Below are positions 14,919 through 23,878 of a DNA stretch of 64,000 nucleotides, in pieces. The notes under the pieces are model-generated. The model had not been told where the DNA came from and did no database searches. It was given only the letters and a program-made list of their open reading frames with translations. Position 1 is the stretch's first letter. Each line of letters opens with the position of its first letter. Origin of the DNA: a virus; IMG/VR virus record IMGVR_UViG_3300048113_001121, positions 124,001 to 188,000 of that record. One strand, given 5' to 3'. The translations under genes and the position numbers were made by a program.

Positions 14919-15296
14919 TTAAAAGTTGTAATTATAAATCTTACATTCAGGATTTAAATTACTAAGATTTGGAAACGTTACATCTCCAATTTTATTATTA
15001 TCAATATGAGATATGTGTAATTCCGTAAACTTATCACAGAATCTCTCATATGTTTTTTTACCTCCGATACACCAATCACAATTATAGTAGTGAAAAACGG
15101 AATGGTCCCTTTTATCAACAATCATTAACTCTCTGTTGGGTAAAAAGGGTAGGGCTTGAGCGGTACGATAACCGACTAATAACGTATCACCATAAGTCAT
15201 ACGTTTGAAATGATTTAAATCTTTTTTATTGTGCCATAAAAGTTTATCACCTTTACCGATAAAACCAAGATTGTTTACTGCTATAATTGCTTTCAT
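14919..15296 (-). CDS. folA: Dihydrofolate reductase (divergent)
   Basis: Short DHFR (125 aa; usual about 160): MKAIIAVNNLGFIGKGDKLL matches the N-terminal strand and Met20-loop region, with W and H where cellular enzymes have PWH (LLWHNKKDLNHFKRMTYGDT). LLVGYRTAQALPFLPNRELM stands for the usual GRKT-type NADPH contact, and CIGGKKTYERFCD for the GG-x-x-x-Y segment. It regenerates tetrahydrofolate after thymidylate synthesis. The C-terminal strands are truncated, so activity should be tested. Confidence 0.8.
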   Translation of the reverse strand: MKAIIAVNNLGFIGKGDKLLWHNKKDLNHFKRMTYGDTLLVGYRTAQALPFLPNRELMIVDKRDHSVFHYYNCDWCIGGKKTYERFCDKFTELHISHIDNNKIGDVTFPNLSNLNPECKIYNYNF

Positions 15297-15299
15297 AAC

Positions 15300-15584
15300 C
15301 TACACATCAACATTCACGCCGAAACATCCGTTTTCGGAAATTAAGTTCTCTTTAATTAATTTTATCTTTAGGTTATCCACATCTAATATAAACGCATCAT
15401 AGTCAGATGTTAAATATTTACTATATACTTCGAGTAACTTAAAACGCATTAAAAAGTCACCATCTATATAGTGACCAATAATTTTACTAGCCTCTTCTCG
15501 ACAATCAGGCCCCACTACTTCGTTGATGATTTCGGTGAAGTTAATCTCCTGAATATCCGATAATTTTAATATTAATTCACTCAT
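15300..15584 (-). CDS. Unknown protein (94 aa)
   Basis: Begins MSELILKLSDIQEINFTEII and is helical and acidic, with two cysteines. It lies 3 bases upstream of the DHFR gene and appears to be the first gene of this operon. The start is preceded by TATATTTG with four bases between, so the message may be leaderless. No family recognised. Confidence 0.65.
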   Translation of the reverse strand: MSELILKLSDIQEINFTEIINEVVGPDCREEASKIIGHYIDGDFLMRFKLLEVYSKYLTSDYDAFILDVDNLKIKLIKENLISENGCFGVNVDV

Positions 15585-15588
15585 ACTA

Positions 15589-15596
15589 CAAATATA
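15589..15596 (-). promoter_or_regulatory. TAnnTTTG element four bases from a start codon
   Basis: On the minus strand TATATTTG stands exactly four bases before the ATG at 15584. This matches the Bacteroidota -7 element and would put transcription start at about the A of ATG. No clear TTG lies 19-20 bases upstream. Confidence 0.45.
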
Positions 15597-15699
15597 TAAA
15601 TTATTATTTAATAATCGAGTTATTAACCGTTTTTTATCTTAATATTACAGATAACTGAATGTCAGTTACAACCTCATATCCATAAATATGGTTATAAAA

Positions 15700-15729
15700 G
15701 AAAACCCCTCACCATTTCTGATGAGAGGT
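15700..15729 (-). terminator. Imperfect terminator after the glucanase-like gene
   Basis: ACCCCTCA (15704-15711) pairs with TGAGAGGT (15722-15729), one mismatch; read on the minus strand the stem is followed by TTTTC. It lies 25 bases past the stop of the 15754-17151 gene. Confidence 0.55.
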
Positions 15730-15753
15730 CTTAATTTTCATAATCAATTGAAC

Positions 15754-17151
15754 TTATATTTGTGATTCTGCTGTTACTACTAAATTAGAGAAACTCCATC
15801 CACCACCCTTATGTTCAACTGAACCTTCAGTCCAATTACATAATGTACCGTGTGAACATTCTCCACCCGTATCTTTGTACCACTTAGTTGGTTCATCATC
15901 ACCAGGTGACCAATCACCGTGATATGAAGGTGTAAACCACCATCCTACTTCCATACCATCTTTTAATAAAGACATATCTAAAGTAGAACCATCACCAATA
16001 GATGGGTCAGTCATATCAAAAACTTTAACACTACTATCTCCTTGAGAAAGTGTAATCACCATATTAGTATAATCACCATTAAAGACAGTAACCATATGAA
16101 ATGGTTTAGTAGGGTCAATCTTACCAACTAAACTGTGTACACCTCCAAGTGTTGATGATGTCATTTCATCCCAATTCCAACAATCAGTATTCGCAGCTTC
16201 AGTATATGAAACTTCCCACCTTTGTTTACCCTTTTTAATTGTGTCTAAATGTAACGTATGTTGGAACATTTTATTACCGTTAGTCTCTAATAAATCAATT
16301 TCATTACAGAAGTCACATTGTTCGTATTCCGCATCACAGTATTTATCACCAATAGGTTGTACGTCTCTAGTAACTAAGTACATCGCCGCGTTTAAGTAAT
16401 CCGCGGTCCACCCTTTATTTTGTTGTAACCCCGATAAGTCAATGTCAACTTCAATTTTACTGATATTTTTATATCCATTTTTTGAACACACTCTACCTGC
16501 CGCAGGATTTCCTTCTGTACCAAAACTTACACCACCAGAACTAACTATAGGGTTAGGTCCACATTTTTGATAATCAACATCAAATTCAGGTATAAAAGTT
16601 GTTTGAGTTGTCTCCTCAGGACATATACATGGGTCTTTAAACGGACATGGACAACCCTCTATACCTACAGGACTCACTTTACCTGTAGTAGCATCAACAC
16701 TCACAAAACCTTTACTAGTCGTGAAAATGTACTGTGCAAAGTTAAATCCTGGTTCTAACGGTCTTCTTAAGACTACTTCAGACCAATCAGCAACTCCTTC
16801 AACTCCTGTACCATATCCCGCGTCCAATAATAATTGTTCAGCATCCTCTAAAGTAAGTTTTACAGGTAATTTTATTACCTCATCTTCCATAAATGGAGAA
16901 TTAATCACTTTAGATTTTGTCTTCCCATTAGAATCACACAACACCTCAATAGTAGTGTTGTTAACACCCGCGAATACCGATTTAACACCCGTTAATTCTT
17001 TAGTTGCAGTTGATTCATAAAATAAAGCGGTAGTATCAATACTTTTTGCCGCTTCCTGTGTTTGATTTACCATCTCATTGAAAGTTAAATCGTTTTGTTG
17101 AGTACATCCAATTAAGAGTAATCCCAACATCATTGTTAATAGTTTTTTCAT
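15754..17151 (-). CDS. Lipoprotein with glucanase/lectin-like fold (465 aa)
   Basis: The N-terminus MKKLLTMMLGLLLIGCTQQN is a lipoprotein signal (lipobox LIGC). After an about 150-residue N-terminal region, the C-terminal half contains FCNEIDLLETNGNKMFQHTL. The Glu-x-Asp-x-x-Glu pattern and flanking residues match the catalytic motif of GH16/GH7-type glucanases in the concanavalin A-like superfamily. Many cysteines (CDAEYEQCDFC) suggest disulfides. It overlaps the 43-aa membrane gene by 4 bases and lies next to a sulfatase, which points to attack on a sulfated polysaccharide. Substrate and activity are inferred. Confidence 0.6.
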   Translation of the reverse strand: MKKLLTMMLGLLLIGCTQQNDLTFNEMVNQTQEAAKSIDTTALFYESTATKELTGVKSVFAGVNNTTIEVLCDSNGKTKSKVINSPFMEDEVIKLPVKLTLEDAEQLLLDAGYGTGVEGVADWSEVVLRRPLEPGFNFAQYIFTTSKGFVSVDATTGKVSPVGIEGCPCPFKDPCICPEETTQTTFIPEFDVDYQKCGPNPIVSSGGVSFGTEGNPAAGRVCSKNGYKNISKIEVDIDLSGLQQNKGWTADYLNAAMYLVTRDVQPIGDKYCDAEYEQCDFCNEIDLLETNGNKMFQHTLHLDTIKKGKQRWEVSYTEAANTDCWNWDEMTSSTLGGVHSLVGKIDPTKPFHMVTVFNGDYTNMVITLSQGDSSVKVFDMTDPSIGDGSTLDMSLLKDGMEVGWWFTPSYHGDWSPGDDEPTKWYKDTGGECSHGTLCNWTEGSVEHKGGGWSFSNLVVTAESQI

Positions 17152-17279
17152 TTTTGTTTTTTTGTTTTATCTTTATTTATTATATTGCCGTACTCATCAC
17201 ATAAAGGTGCGGTTATAATTTCATAAATTATAAATATCCATGAAATTAAGAATGAACCTATGATTATTTTGATTAACAT
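17148..17279 (-). CDS. Mini membrane protein (43 aa)
   Basis: Frame MLIKIIIGSFLISWIFIIYE then IITAPLCDEYGN and a Lys-rich tail. One N-terminal membrane helix, small outer part. Its stop overlaps the start of the lipoprotein gene as ATGA, and it begins 6 bases after the sulfatase gene, so it is translated with both. Confidence 0.6.
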   Translation of the reverse strand: MLIKIIIGSFLISWIFIIYEIITAPLCDEYGNIINKDKTKKQK

Positions 17280-17285
17280 ATTATT

Positions 17286-18899
17286 CTATTTTTCCGTATT
17301 CTTTTTTTCGTTTATATCAAAATTCTCCTTCTCATAACCCTCTATATCATTGTAAGCATAAGTCTCAAAATTAGGATTTGTTTCAACCCAAGTTTTATAT
17401 TCATATTGGTTATTTTTATTAACAAATATCTCATTAACTCTTAATTTTCTTTCTTCTAATTCCATCAACTGTTGATGTAAGTATTCCCTTTGTTCTCTAT
17501 ATTCAGGTTTATAAGCTAAATTATGTGATTCCTCAATATCGTTAACTAAGTCGTATAACTCATATTCTTTTTGATATCTACCTAATGAATCGAAATAATA
17601 TGTGTACTTCCAATCATGTGTACGGATTGCCCTTAATCTATTAGTTGCTTTAACAGAAGATGGTAAATTATTCGAACCCGACTTAGTATCATCAAAAGTA
17701 AATAATATAGAATCTTGAACTGATTTACCTTCCTCAATTATTGGTATTAAACTCTCACCTCTTGAGTTACTGTCTTTAGGTACACCAACAATCTCAGATA
17801 TCGTTGGGAATATATCAATAAGTGTTGCTAATTCATCTGACGATTCTTTTTTGTTAAACACAATAGGGTTTGATATCACCATAGGTATTCTTAACGCCTC
17901 TTCATAAGCAACAAAAGCCTTTTGTCTCATACCACCATGTGACATCCCCATCTCTCCGTGGTCCGCCAATCTTATAACCACCGCATCATCAGCGAGTCTA
18001 CTACCTTTGGTATCATCATAAAGTACATCAATAAATTTACCAATTTCACCATCAATCTTAGTTAGTAGGTATGCGTAAAAATTTAAGTAATTCAATTTCA
18101 TATCATCATTTCGTAAGACACCTAATAAACCATCAGCAGCAATGTTTGTTTGTAATTGAGCCATAGGTTTACCATTTTTAAGTAATTGTTCCGTAACTGT
18201 AGGTGGTAAGTCGGTAATAGTTCTACCAGTATATTCATCGGGAGTATAACCAAATTGTACTGACTTTGGATAACCTAACACATCATGAGGATTTACTAAA
18301 CTTAATACTAAACAATAAGGTTTTCTTGGTTCACCCTTTTGTCTACTGATTCTTACCTGTTCTAAATACTCTATACCTTCTTTCACATACCTTGCATCAG
18401 CATTTGGATAACCCCCACCAAAGTTTTCAGGTTTCGCATCTTCACCCGCATCAGGTCCAACCCAACCTTTAAACCCATAAAGTGATATTTCTTTAGCTAA
18501 TGGGTCACCACCATCAGCACCTTTACTTAAATGCCATTTACCTCTGTATTGTACATCGTAACCGATACTATCTAACATCTTACCAATGTTATTACTTTTA
18601 TTATTTAATTGTATTTCACCAGGTGAGTATATACCACCTGTTGTTAAGGTTTCAGTACATTGATGTTGTGATGGGTACGTACCAGTAAATAAAGTAGCTC
18701 TACTCGGTGTACACATACAACTATTACAGAAGGCTTTATCAAATGTGAAACCATTATCTTTTAATTTAGTTAGTGTTGGTAGATTTTCTTGTTCCCATCC
18801 TTCAGGAAAGTACTGAGTGGCTCTCTCTTGGTCTGTTATTATTATTACAATATCAGGTTTATCAACAAGTAATTCTTTAAATTTGTTTTGTTTTTTCAT
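17286..18899 (-). CDS. Sulfatase (type I, formylglycine-dependent)
   Basis: A near-complete sulfatase (537 aa). It has the N-terminal metal site DIVIIITDQERATQYF and the signature Cys-x-Pro-x-Arg (NSCMCTPSRATLFTGTYPS, about residues 57-75), whose Cys must be converted to formylglycine. Other motifs are YRGKWHLSK, and ADHGEMGMSHGGMRQKAF in the C-terminal half. It hydrolyses sulfate esters. There is no signal peptide, so it acts in the cytoplasm or as a virion or lysis-released enzyme. No maturation enzyme is encoded here; the host would have to provide it. First gene of the operon with the glucanase-like lipoprotein. Confidence 0.9.
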   Translation of the reverse strand: MKKQNKFKELLVDKPDIVIIITDQERATQYFPEGWEQENLPTLTKLKDNGFTFDKAFCNSCMCTPSRATLFTGTYPSQHQCTETLTTGGIYSPGEIQLNNKSNNIGKMLDSIGYDVQYRGKWHLSKGADGGDPLAKEISLYGFKGWVGPDAGEDAKPENFGGGYPNADARYVKEGIEYLEQVRISRQKGEPRKPYCLVLSLVNPHDVLGYPKSVQFGYTPDEYTGRTITDLPPTVTEQLLKNGKPMAQLQTNIAADGLLGVLRNDDMKLNYLNFYAYLLTKIDGEIGKFIDVLYDDTKGSRLADDAVVIRLADHGEMGMSHGGMRQKAFVAYEEALRIPMVISNPIVFNKKESSDELATLIDIFPTISEIVGVPKDSNSRGESLIPIIEEGKSVQDSILFTFDDTKSGSNNLPSSVKATNRLRAIRTHDWKYTYYFDSLGRYQKEYELYDLVNDIEESHNLAYKPEYREQREYLHQQLMELEERKLRVNEIFVNKNNQYEYKTWVETNPNFETYAYNDIEGYEKENFDINEKKNTEK

Positions 18900-18988
18900 G
18901 ATGTATTTTTTTAAAAAGTATTAAATAAGATACTTTAGTGTATAGTTAATTGTTTATTTATACTTATTACTAACTAAAATTAAAAGAT

Positions 18989-19342
18989 ATGGCACACCCT
19001 ATTTTACACTCTAAATCATCCGCTAAAAAGTTTGGTGGGAAACCTGAAGATTATTTACATATACATAATTGGTTTGATGAAACTAAATCATGGATTGGAA
19101 CATCTTTTCATCGAATATTTAGACACCATTCAGAAGGTATCTTTGAATGTGAGAAAACCTTTGGTGAGTCATTCTTAAATTCAGACGGTAAAGAAGTTTT
19201 TGTTCGTTACATAGGTGAACAACACGTTAAAGAAGATTGTAATAACTATATTCCATCAGCAAAAGAATGGGTAGATGCTTTAAATAATAAAGAAAAACCC
19301 TTATGGATGATGAAAACTATGAAATTAAAGTTTACTGACTAA
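18989..19342 (+). CDS. DUF6915-like protein (117 aa)
   Basis: The pattern HSKSSAKKFGGKPEDYLHIH then NWFDETK, RHHSEGIFECEKTFG, and YIGEQHVKEDCNNYIPSA follows a small bacterial family that I recall as DUF6915. It has several conserved His, Cys and Asp residues that might bind metal, but no function is known. A TTTATTTATA element lies in the divergent spacer shared with the sulfatase gene. Confidence 0.7.
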   Translation: MAHPILHSKSSAKKFGGKPEDYLHIHNWFDETKSWIGTSFHRIFRHHSEGIFECEKTFGESFLNSDGKEVFVRYIGEQHVKEDCNNYIPSAKEWVDALNNKEKPLWMMKTMKLKFTD

Positions 19343-19363
19343 TATTTATATATAAAAACTATC

Positions 19364-20035
19364 ATGGAACAGAAATACAAAGTACTATTTAATTTAATTA
19401 ATCCGGCATTCTTAAAATCAGGGTGTAAAAAAGCCGTTATGGAGTTTGATGAAGCCTTCTCAATCTATCAAGATGGGTATTATTGTGGTTATCAAAATAG
19501 TGGTAGTCCAAAAAGTTTCTTAATTCCTATTGAACGTGAACTTAGTGAGTATGTTGAAGAGGCTGTCGGTGATAATACTTGGCACGAAGAGACAGGTAGT
19601 GAATACTACACTTATGAAGTTGAAATTAACTCTGAATATAGAAGTGTTGAAATATTCGGAACCTACACAGTTTACGGTACCGAACCCATTAATGAAGTAG
19701 TAATAGATGAGGAAGAAGAACCAGAAGAATTTAAACCTATCTTTGATTACTTAAACGATGAAGGGTCCGACATATTAGAAGTTAATGTAGACGCTGGTGG
19801 AGATAGTGGTTGGATTCACGACACAAACGATGACGTTAATGGTAATACTATACAAACTTCAGACCAAATGGAAGAAGTATGTTATAGACTATTAAACCAA
19901 CATCCTGGATGGGAAATTAATGAAGGTTCTTACGCTAAGTTTACATTTGACCCACATAGACGTATTTTGATATGGGAATTCGCTTACAATACTGAAGAAC
20001 AGGCAAGAGAATTAGTGTCTTCTGAAAAGTTTTAA
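19364..20035 (+). CDS. Unknown acidic protein (223 aa)
   Basis: Begins MEQKYKVLFNLINPAFLKSG. The sequence is acidic with aromatic residues (GYYCGYQNSGSPKSFLIPIE, EEEEPEEFKPIFDYLND) and looks like a two-part alpha/beta protein. A motif ATATTTAT lies 14 bases before the start. It overlaps the convergent gene 20032-20436 by 4 bases. No family recognised. Confidence 0.7.
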   Translation: MEQKYKVLFNLINPAFLKSGCKKAVMEFDEAFSIYQDGYYCGYQNSGSPKSFLIPIERELSEYVEEAVGDNTWHEETGSEYYTYEVEINSEYRSVEIFGTYTVYGTEPINEVVIDEEEEPEEFKPIFDYLNDEGSDILEVNVDAGGDSGWIHDTNDDVNGNTIQTSDQMEEVCYRLLNQHPGWEINEGSYAKFTFDPHRRILIWEFAYNTEEQARELVSSEKF

Positions 20036-20436
20036 GTTAATTTTTCACCAATTTTATCACCAAACATTAACTCACGTTTCCACTTTAAATCTTTGGATTT
20101 ATAACTGAGGTAACTCTCCACACCTGAAATTAATGCCCCTTCAAACGTATCGTAATCCAAATCAGAAACACCTAAGTTAGTTTCGTCACAAAGAATATCC
20201 TCCTCCTGTCCAAAATCATTTAAGTCTATAACTGAGTAATAATAAGAAAGTTCAGGACCTTCGCTCGCATCTCTAAAAGGTAAGGCGGTAATATAAATGT
20301 GTTGGTTACGTAACCACGATAAAACATCATCCATATCAGGATATTTGTTCAAAGCGGTAACATCACCGACTTTTACGGTCTCAAAGGGGTAAACACATGT
20401 TTGTAGGTAGTTGAAGATTGTTTCAGTAATTCGCAT
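20032..20436 (-). CDS. Unknown protein (134 aa)
   Basis: Begins MRITETIFNYLQTCVYPFET. Alpha/beta composition with ALPFRDASEGPELSYYYSVI and a basic C-terminus. Its 3' end overlaps the 3' end of the plus-strand gene by four bases, leaving no room for a terminator. No family recognised. Confidence 0.65.
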   Translation of the reverse strand: MRITETIFNYLQTCVYPFETVKVGDVTALNKYPDMDDVLSWLRNQHIYITALPFRDASEGPELSYYYSVIDLNDFGQEEDILCDETNLGVSDLDYDTFEGALISGVESYLSYKSKDLKWKRELMFGDKIGEKLT

Positions 20437-20477
20437 AAGATTATTTATTTTCTACAAACTTAAAATAAATAATGGAA

Positions 20478-21386
20478 TTAATCAACCTTTTTTGTTCGAT
20501 TTTCACTAAAAGTAGTGCTATGTCCTAATTTAGGATGGTTAGACAGCGATTTAGAGTTGTAAATGGATTTGAAACTATTTTCATTAACTATGTTGTAATC
20601 GATACTATCTGAATCTAAACCATATGGCTGTGTTATACTATCCACATAATCTCTAAGTACATCACCAATTTCATAACCTATTTCATCCAAAACACCCTTA
20701 ACACTCTCAGGTACATTATCGTTATTACTCCATAAATCACCTAACATATAAGTTTCACCATCATTCATTAAAGTTACAGATGAGTTTTCACCATTAATTG
20801 TAACCATAACATCATAATACGCAACATATTCCGATGTGTCTGATAAGATATGATTGGTCTGACCCGTATAAATATCCATAGTCACCTCACTAATAATTCC
20901 CTCAATCTCATAACCGGCTTGAGTATAATTAAATGGTTCACCAACCTTTAACTCTTTTTTAATTTTCTCATAAACATTATAAATCCCACCAAAGTATTCA
21001 ATTTTATAAGCTAATATTTTAGCTTTATCCTCCCTATTAGAACTGTCTAAACCTAAGTAATGGTAAATAGGTGTAGATTCAACACCTTTGTCGTCCCAAT
21101 ACTTAAATAATAAATCTTTTTGCTTTTCGTTTTCCTGTAACGATTCCTCTTCCTTTGAGAAATAATCTTTATTCTTAATAAGAAAATCGTAGAAATATTC
21201 TAATGGTAGTTGTTTTTTTGTTCCTTCGTACTTTTGTGATAAGTCTTGATATACCTCATCTAACATACCCATCTTTAGACCTTTAATCAAGTCGCTAAAT
21301 ATATCAGCAAATAGTGCAAACATTTTTATGTCAACACCACTGTATCGTTCGTGAACTATATTTTCTAAGAGTTTAAGTAGTTTCAT
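20478..21386 (-). CDS. Tagged protein (302 aa), probable virion cargo
   Basis: The N-terminus MKLLKLLENIVHERYSGVDI has an LLE-N site, like the tags at 35149 and 36579. The rest is helical at first (MFALFADIFSDLIKGLKMGM) and beta-rich later (YDVMVTINGENSSVTLMNDG). ATATTTAT stands five bases before the start. No catalytic motif is seen. Placement in the capsid rests on the tag alone. Confidence 0.65.
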   Translation of the reverse strand: MKLLKLLENIVHERYSGVDIKMFALFADIFSDLIKGLKMGMLDEVYQDLSQKYEGTKKQLPLEYFYDFLIKNKDYFSKEEESLQENEKQKDLLFKYWDDKGVESTPIYHYLGLDSSNREDKAKILAYKIEYFGGIYNVYEKIKKELKVGEPFNYTQAGYEIEGIISEVTMDIYTGQTNHILSDTSEYVAYYDVMVTINGENSSVTLMNDGETYMLGDLWSNNDNVPESVKGVLDEIGYEIGDVLRDYVDSITQPYGLDSDSIDYNIVNENSFKSIYNSKSLSNHPKLGHSTTFSENRTKKVD

Positions 21387-21401
21387 TACAGATAAATATA
21401 T

Positions 21402-21992
21402 CTAAAATGTAGTTTGCCACTCTTTAAATTCTTTTCGGTCTTCTTTACTAATCCATAATTCATGACCTTCCAAAGAACTATGACTAACTTCTACCCAATT
21501 CGGTATTAATACTCGTTGATGGTTTTCCCATATATGATAGGTTAATTGTTCAATACTTTTTCTCAAATACTGAGCACTTTCAGGGAAATCTTCCATAACC
21601 ATCTGTCTATAGACCCCCCATTCATATTTATGACTTTGGTCTTTAACAAATTTATTTCTTTCAGAATATCTTTCAATACTATCCATATCTTTATACATAA
21701 AAACAACTAAAACATCTTGTAAGTAATCTGTTATTCTATGTAAATGTCCCGATTGTGAAGGACCAAAAGATGAGTACTTATCGTTCATATGATTTTTATG
21801 AAATGTTCTTATACCATCTTCTTCATTATACCCATTTAAATCCCACGCATATTCACCTCTAACTTCAGGTAAATTAAAATCTTTAGATATTATTTTTGTC
21901 ATTATCTTATTACCCGCACCATGAGGTCCAGTGACAATAACTTTATTGTATTTACTAATAACTGACTTTAAATCTTTATATTCCTTACTCAT
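21402..21992 (-). CDS. P-loop protein (196 aa)
   Basis: VIVTGPHGAGNKIMTKIISK near the N-terminus resembles a phosphate-binding loop, although it reads GNK-I rather than GK-S/T. LVVFMYKDMDSIERYSERNK and a C-terminal stretch (HELWISKEDRKEFKEWQTTF) resemble nucleotide or sulfotransferase-like P-loop folds. Substrate unknown. It overlaps the upstream gene by 8 bases. Confidence 0.55.
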   Translation of the reverse strand: MSKEYKDLKSVISKYNKVIVTGPHGAGNKIMTKIISKDFNLPEVRGEYAWDLNGYNEEDGIRTFHKNHMNDKYSSFGPSQSGHLHRITDYLQDVLVVFMYKDMDSIERYSERNKFVKDQSHKYEWGVYRQMVMEDFPESAQYLRKSIEQLTYHIWENHQRVLIPNWVEVSHSSLEGHELWISKEDRKEFKEWQTTF

Positions 21993-22386
21993 CTTTTTTT
22001 ATGTTTTCTAAAATTATACCATTAATATTATCACCATATAAATTAGGGAACTCATGTTTTAAATCCTTTAACGGTATAACTAAACCTTCCCATTCTTCCT
22101 GTTCATGTATTTCATTAACCATAAAATTATAAAAGTCTATACTCTGTTTAGACCTAAAAACTTCTCTTATTATTTTTTGTATATGAGTAAACTCTTTATT
22201 ACGTAAATCAACACCCGTAACGTTTTTAGCTCTACCCCATACAAATTTAACCCTTGAGTTTATATCCACCGTATGTGTTTCAACATTATCTTCAAACACA
22301 TCTCTTAAATATATTTCTTTATTGCCCTTTATCTCAAAAGTATAGTATCTTTGGATGAAGTTAATTACGTTTTTCTCCATTAACAT
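21985..22386 (-). CDS. Unknown protein (133 aa)
   Basis: Begins MLMEKNVINFIQRYYTFEIK. Contains YLRDVFEDNVETHTVDINSR and RVKFVWGRAKNVTGVDLRNK, and ends with a short acidic tail. Overlaps its neighbours on both sides (8 and 26 bases), typical of compact phage operons. No family recognised; it may assist the P-loop protein encoded next to it. Confidence 0.6.
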   Translation of the reverse strand: MLMEKNVINFIQRYYTFEIKGNKEIYLRDVFEDNVETHTVDINSRVKFVWGRAKNVTGVDLRNKEFTHIQKIIREVFRSKQSIDFYNFMVNEIHEQEEWEGLVIPLKDLKHEFPNLYGDNINGIILENIKKDE

Positions 22387-22564
22387 CCTCTTTTAAGATA
22401 GAACAATAATAGTAATCACCAGTGTCTTTAAACTTATTAAATAAAAACTTTCTTACCGAATCAGAATCATATTCTTTAAGTAAGGTAGACGCGTAAAGGT
22501 GTTTAGCACTATCCCACACATCATCTCTTTCAATATTATCAATAAGAATTTGTTTACTTAACAT
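22361..22564 (-). CDS. Unknown protein (67 aa)
   Basis: Begins MLSKQILIDNIERDDVWDSA and contains LYASTLLKEYDSDSVRKFLF. A short helical protein located 3 bases downstream of thyA and overlapping the next gene by 26 bases. No family recognised. Confidence 0.55.
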   Translation of the reverse strand: MLSKQILIDNIERDDVWDSAKHLYASTLLKEYDSDSVRKFLFNKFKDTGDYYYCSILKEDVNGEKRN

Positions 22565-22567
22565 CGT

Positions 22568-23626
22568 TTAATTACTTAATGGAGCTTTAATAGTTGGTTT
22601 ATAATTATAATTTATTAATTCATAGTTGAATTCACCACCTAATAAATTAACACCTTTAAAGTTAATATGTGGTAAATCGTAACCTTCTCTCTTAATCTGT
22701 TCTTTAGCCTGATTTAAATGATTTTGATATAAATGGACATCACCTAAATTACCTATTAATTGGTCTGGTATCATATGTACCTCTTTTGCAATTAACATAA
22801 GTAAAGTAGCATATGAAGAAATGTTAAATGGTAACCCTAAGAATGTGTCTACAGACCTTTGGTTCCACATTAATGATATAGCTCTCTTTGGTGTTGGTTC
22901 GTGTCTTTTATCATCAAAATCAGGTAGGTTTTTAGGGTCGAAATATCTTTCCATACCTGTCTCATAATTATTTTTGAACCAGTATTCATATCTCTCTTTA
23001 TCAGTTAATAATCTAGTGTATATTTGAAACCCATAATGACATGGAGGTAAAGTCATTAAATCTAACTCCCCAACATTCCAAGCACTAACCATTAACCTTC
23101 TTGAGTCTGGATTCCTTTTAAGTTGTTCAAGTAAATTTTTAATTTGGTCAACACTTTTTTCGTTATAAACTTGTAACGTATCCCCTTCAAATACTTGCTC
23201 ACCTTCTTGAAACCATCCTCTCCACTGAGCACCATATACAGGACCTAACTCACCCCATGTCTTTGCAAATTCATCATCGGTTTTGATTCGTTCAATAAAC
23301 TCATCCATAGTATCAGGCCAATTACCTTTATACTCATTAGTTTTACTAATATAGTTTTTGAAAGCATCACCATTCCAAATGTTACATCCGTTGTCCACCA
23401 AGTACTTGATGTTGGTATCTCCTTTTAAGAACCACTTCAATTCAGTCATCATTGTTTTGACTGCCATCTTCTTTGTGGTAAGAAGAGGAAACCCTTCTTT
23501 CATATTATGTCTTATAGTATAACCAAAAATAGACTTAGTACCCGTACCAGTCCTATCTGATTTATCTACACCATGTTCTAAAATAGTAGATAGTAATTCG
23601 TTATATTGTTTATCAATACTATTCAT
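22568..23626 (-). CDS. thyA: Thymidylate synthase
   Basis: A ThyA-type synthase (352 aa; E. coli 264) with the DRTGTGTKSIFGYTIRHNM N-terminus, the catalytic cysteine in DLMTLPPCHYGFQIY, and LPFNISSYATLLMLIAKEVH. The Asn in LPFN that selects dUMP is present, so this is not a dCMP hydroxymethylase, where Asp is expected. Extra length comes from insertions (about residues 85-130 and 215-245), as in many Bacteroidota and phage ThyA proteins. With SHMT and DHFR it forms the phage's dTMP cycle. First of a run of close genes to 21402. Confidence 0.95.
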   Translation of the reverse strand: MNSIDKQYNELLSTILEHGVDKSDRTGTGTKSIFGYTIRHNMKEGFPLLTTKKMAVKTMMTELKWFLKGDTNIKYLVDNGCNIWNGDAFKNYISKTNEYKGNWPDTMDEFIERIKTDDEFAKTWGELGPVYGAQWRGWFQEGEQVFEGDTLQVYNEKSVDQIKNLLEQLKRNPDSRRLMVSAWNVGELDLMTLPPCHYGFQIYTRLLTDKERYEYWFKNNYETGMERYFDPKNLPDFDDKRHEPTPKRAISLMWNQRSVDTFLGLPFNISSYATLLMLIAKEVHMIPDQLIGNLGDVHLYQNHLNQAKEQIKREGYDLPHINFKGVNLLGGEFNYELINYNYKPTIKAPLSN

Positions 23627-23631
23627 TTTAC

Positions 23632-23847
23632 TTATGAGTGTAAGTATTCAATAATAGTTGATTGTTGTGGTACTCTAATAATTGGAACACTCGGACCCGC
23701 AGGTTCTTGTTTTTGTCTAACTTCGTAATAGTTATTCCCATCATCTTTAATTGTTGTCACATTTGGATATTCAACAACATGAGTCTTTTCCATGTCAGGT
23801 TTATAAACCAAAGTATGTTTTTTTGTATTAAACGTTAATTTTATCAT
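23632..23847 (-). CDS. Unknown protein (71 aa)
   Basis: Begins MIKLTFNTKKHTLVYKPDME and is beta-rich, with IKDDGNNYYEVRQKQEPAGP near the middle. It lies 5 bases upstream of thyA. No family recognised. Confidence 0.6.
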   Translation of the reverse strand: MIKLTFNTKKHTLVYKPDMEKTHVVEYPNVTTIKDDGNNYYEVRQKQEPAGPSVPIIRVPQQSTIIEYLHS

Positions 23848-23878
23848 CTTATATTATTTTTTAGTATTTTTAAGGCAT

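Noticed and set aside
22568-23626. ThyA as a dCMP or dUMP hydroxymethylase
   Set aside because: The Asn in LPFNISSY that pairs with dUMP is present; dCMP hydroxymethylases have Asp there.
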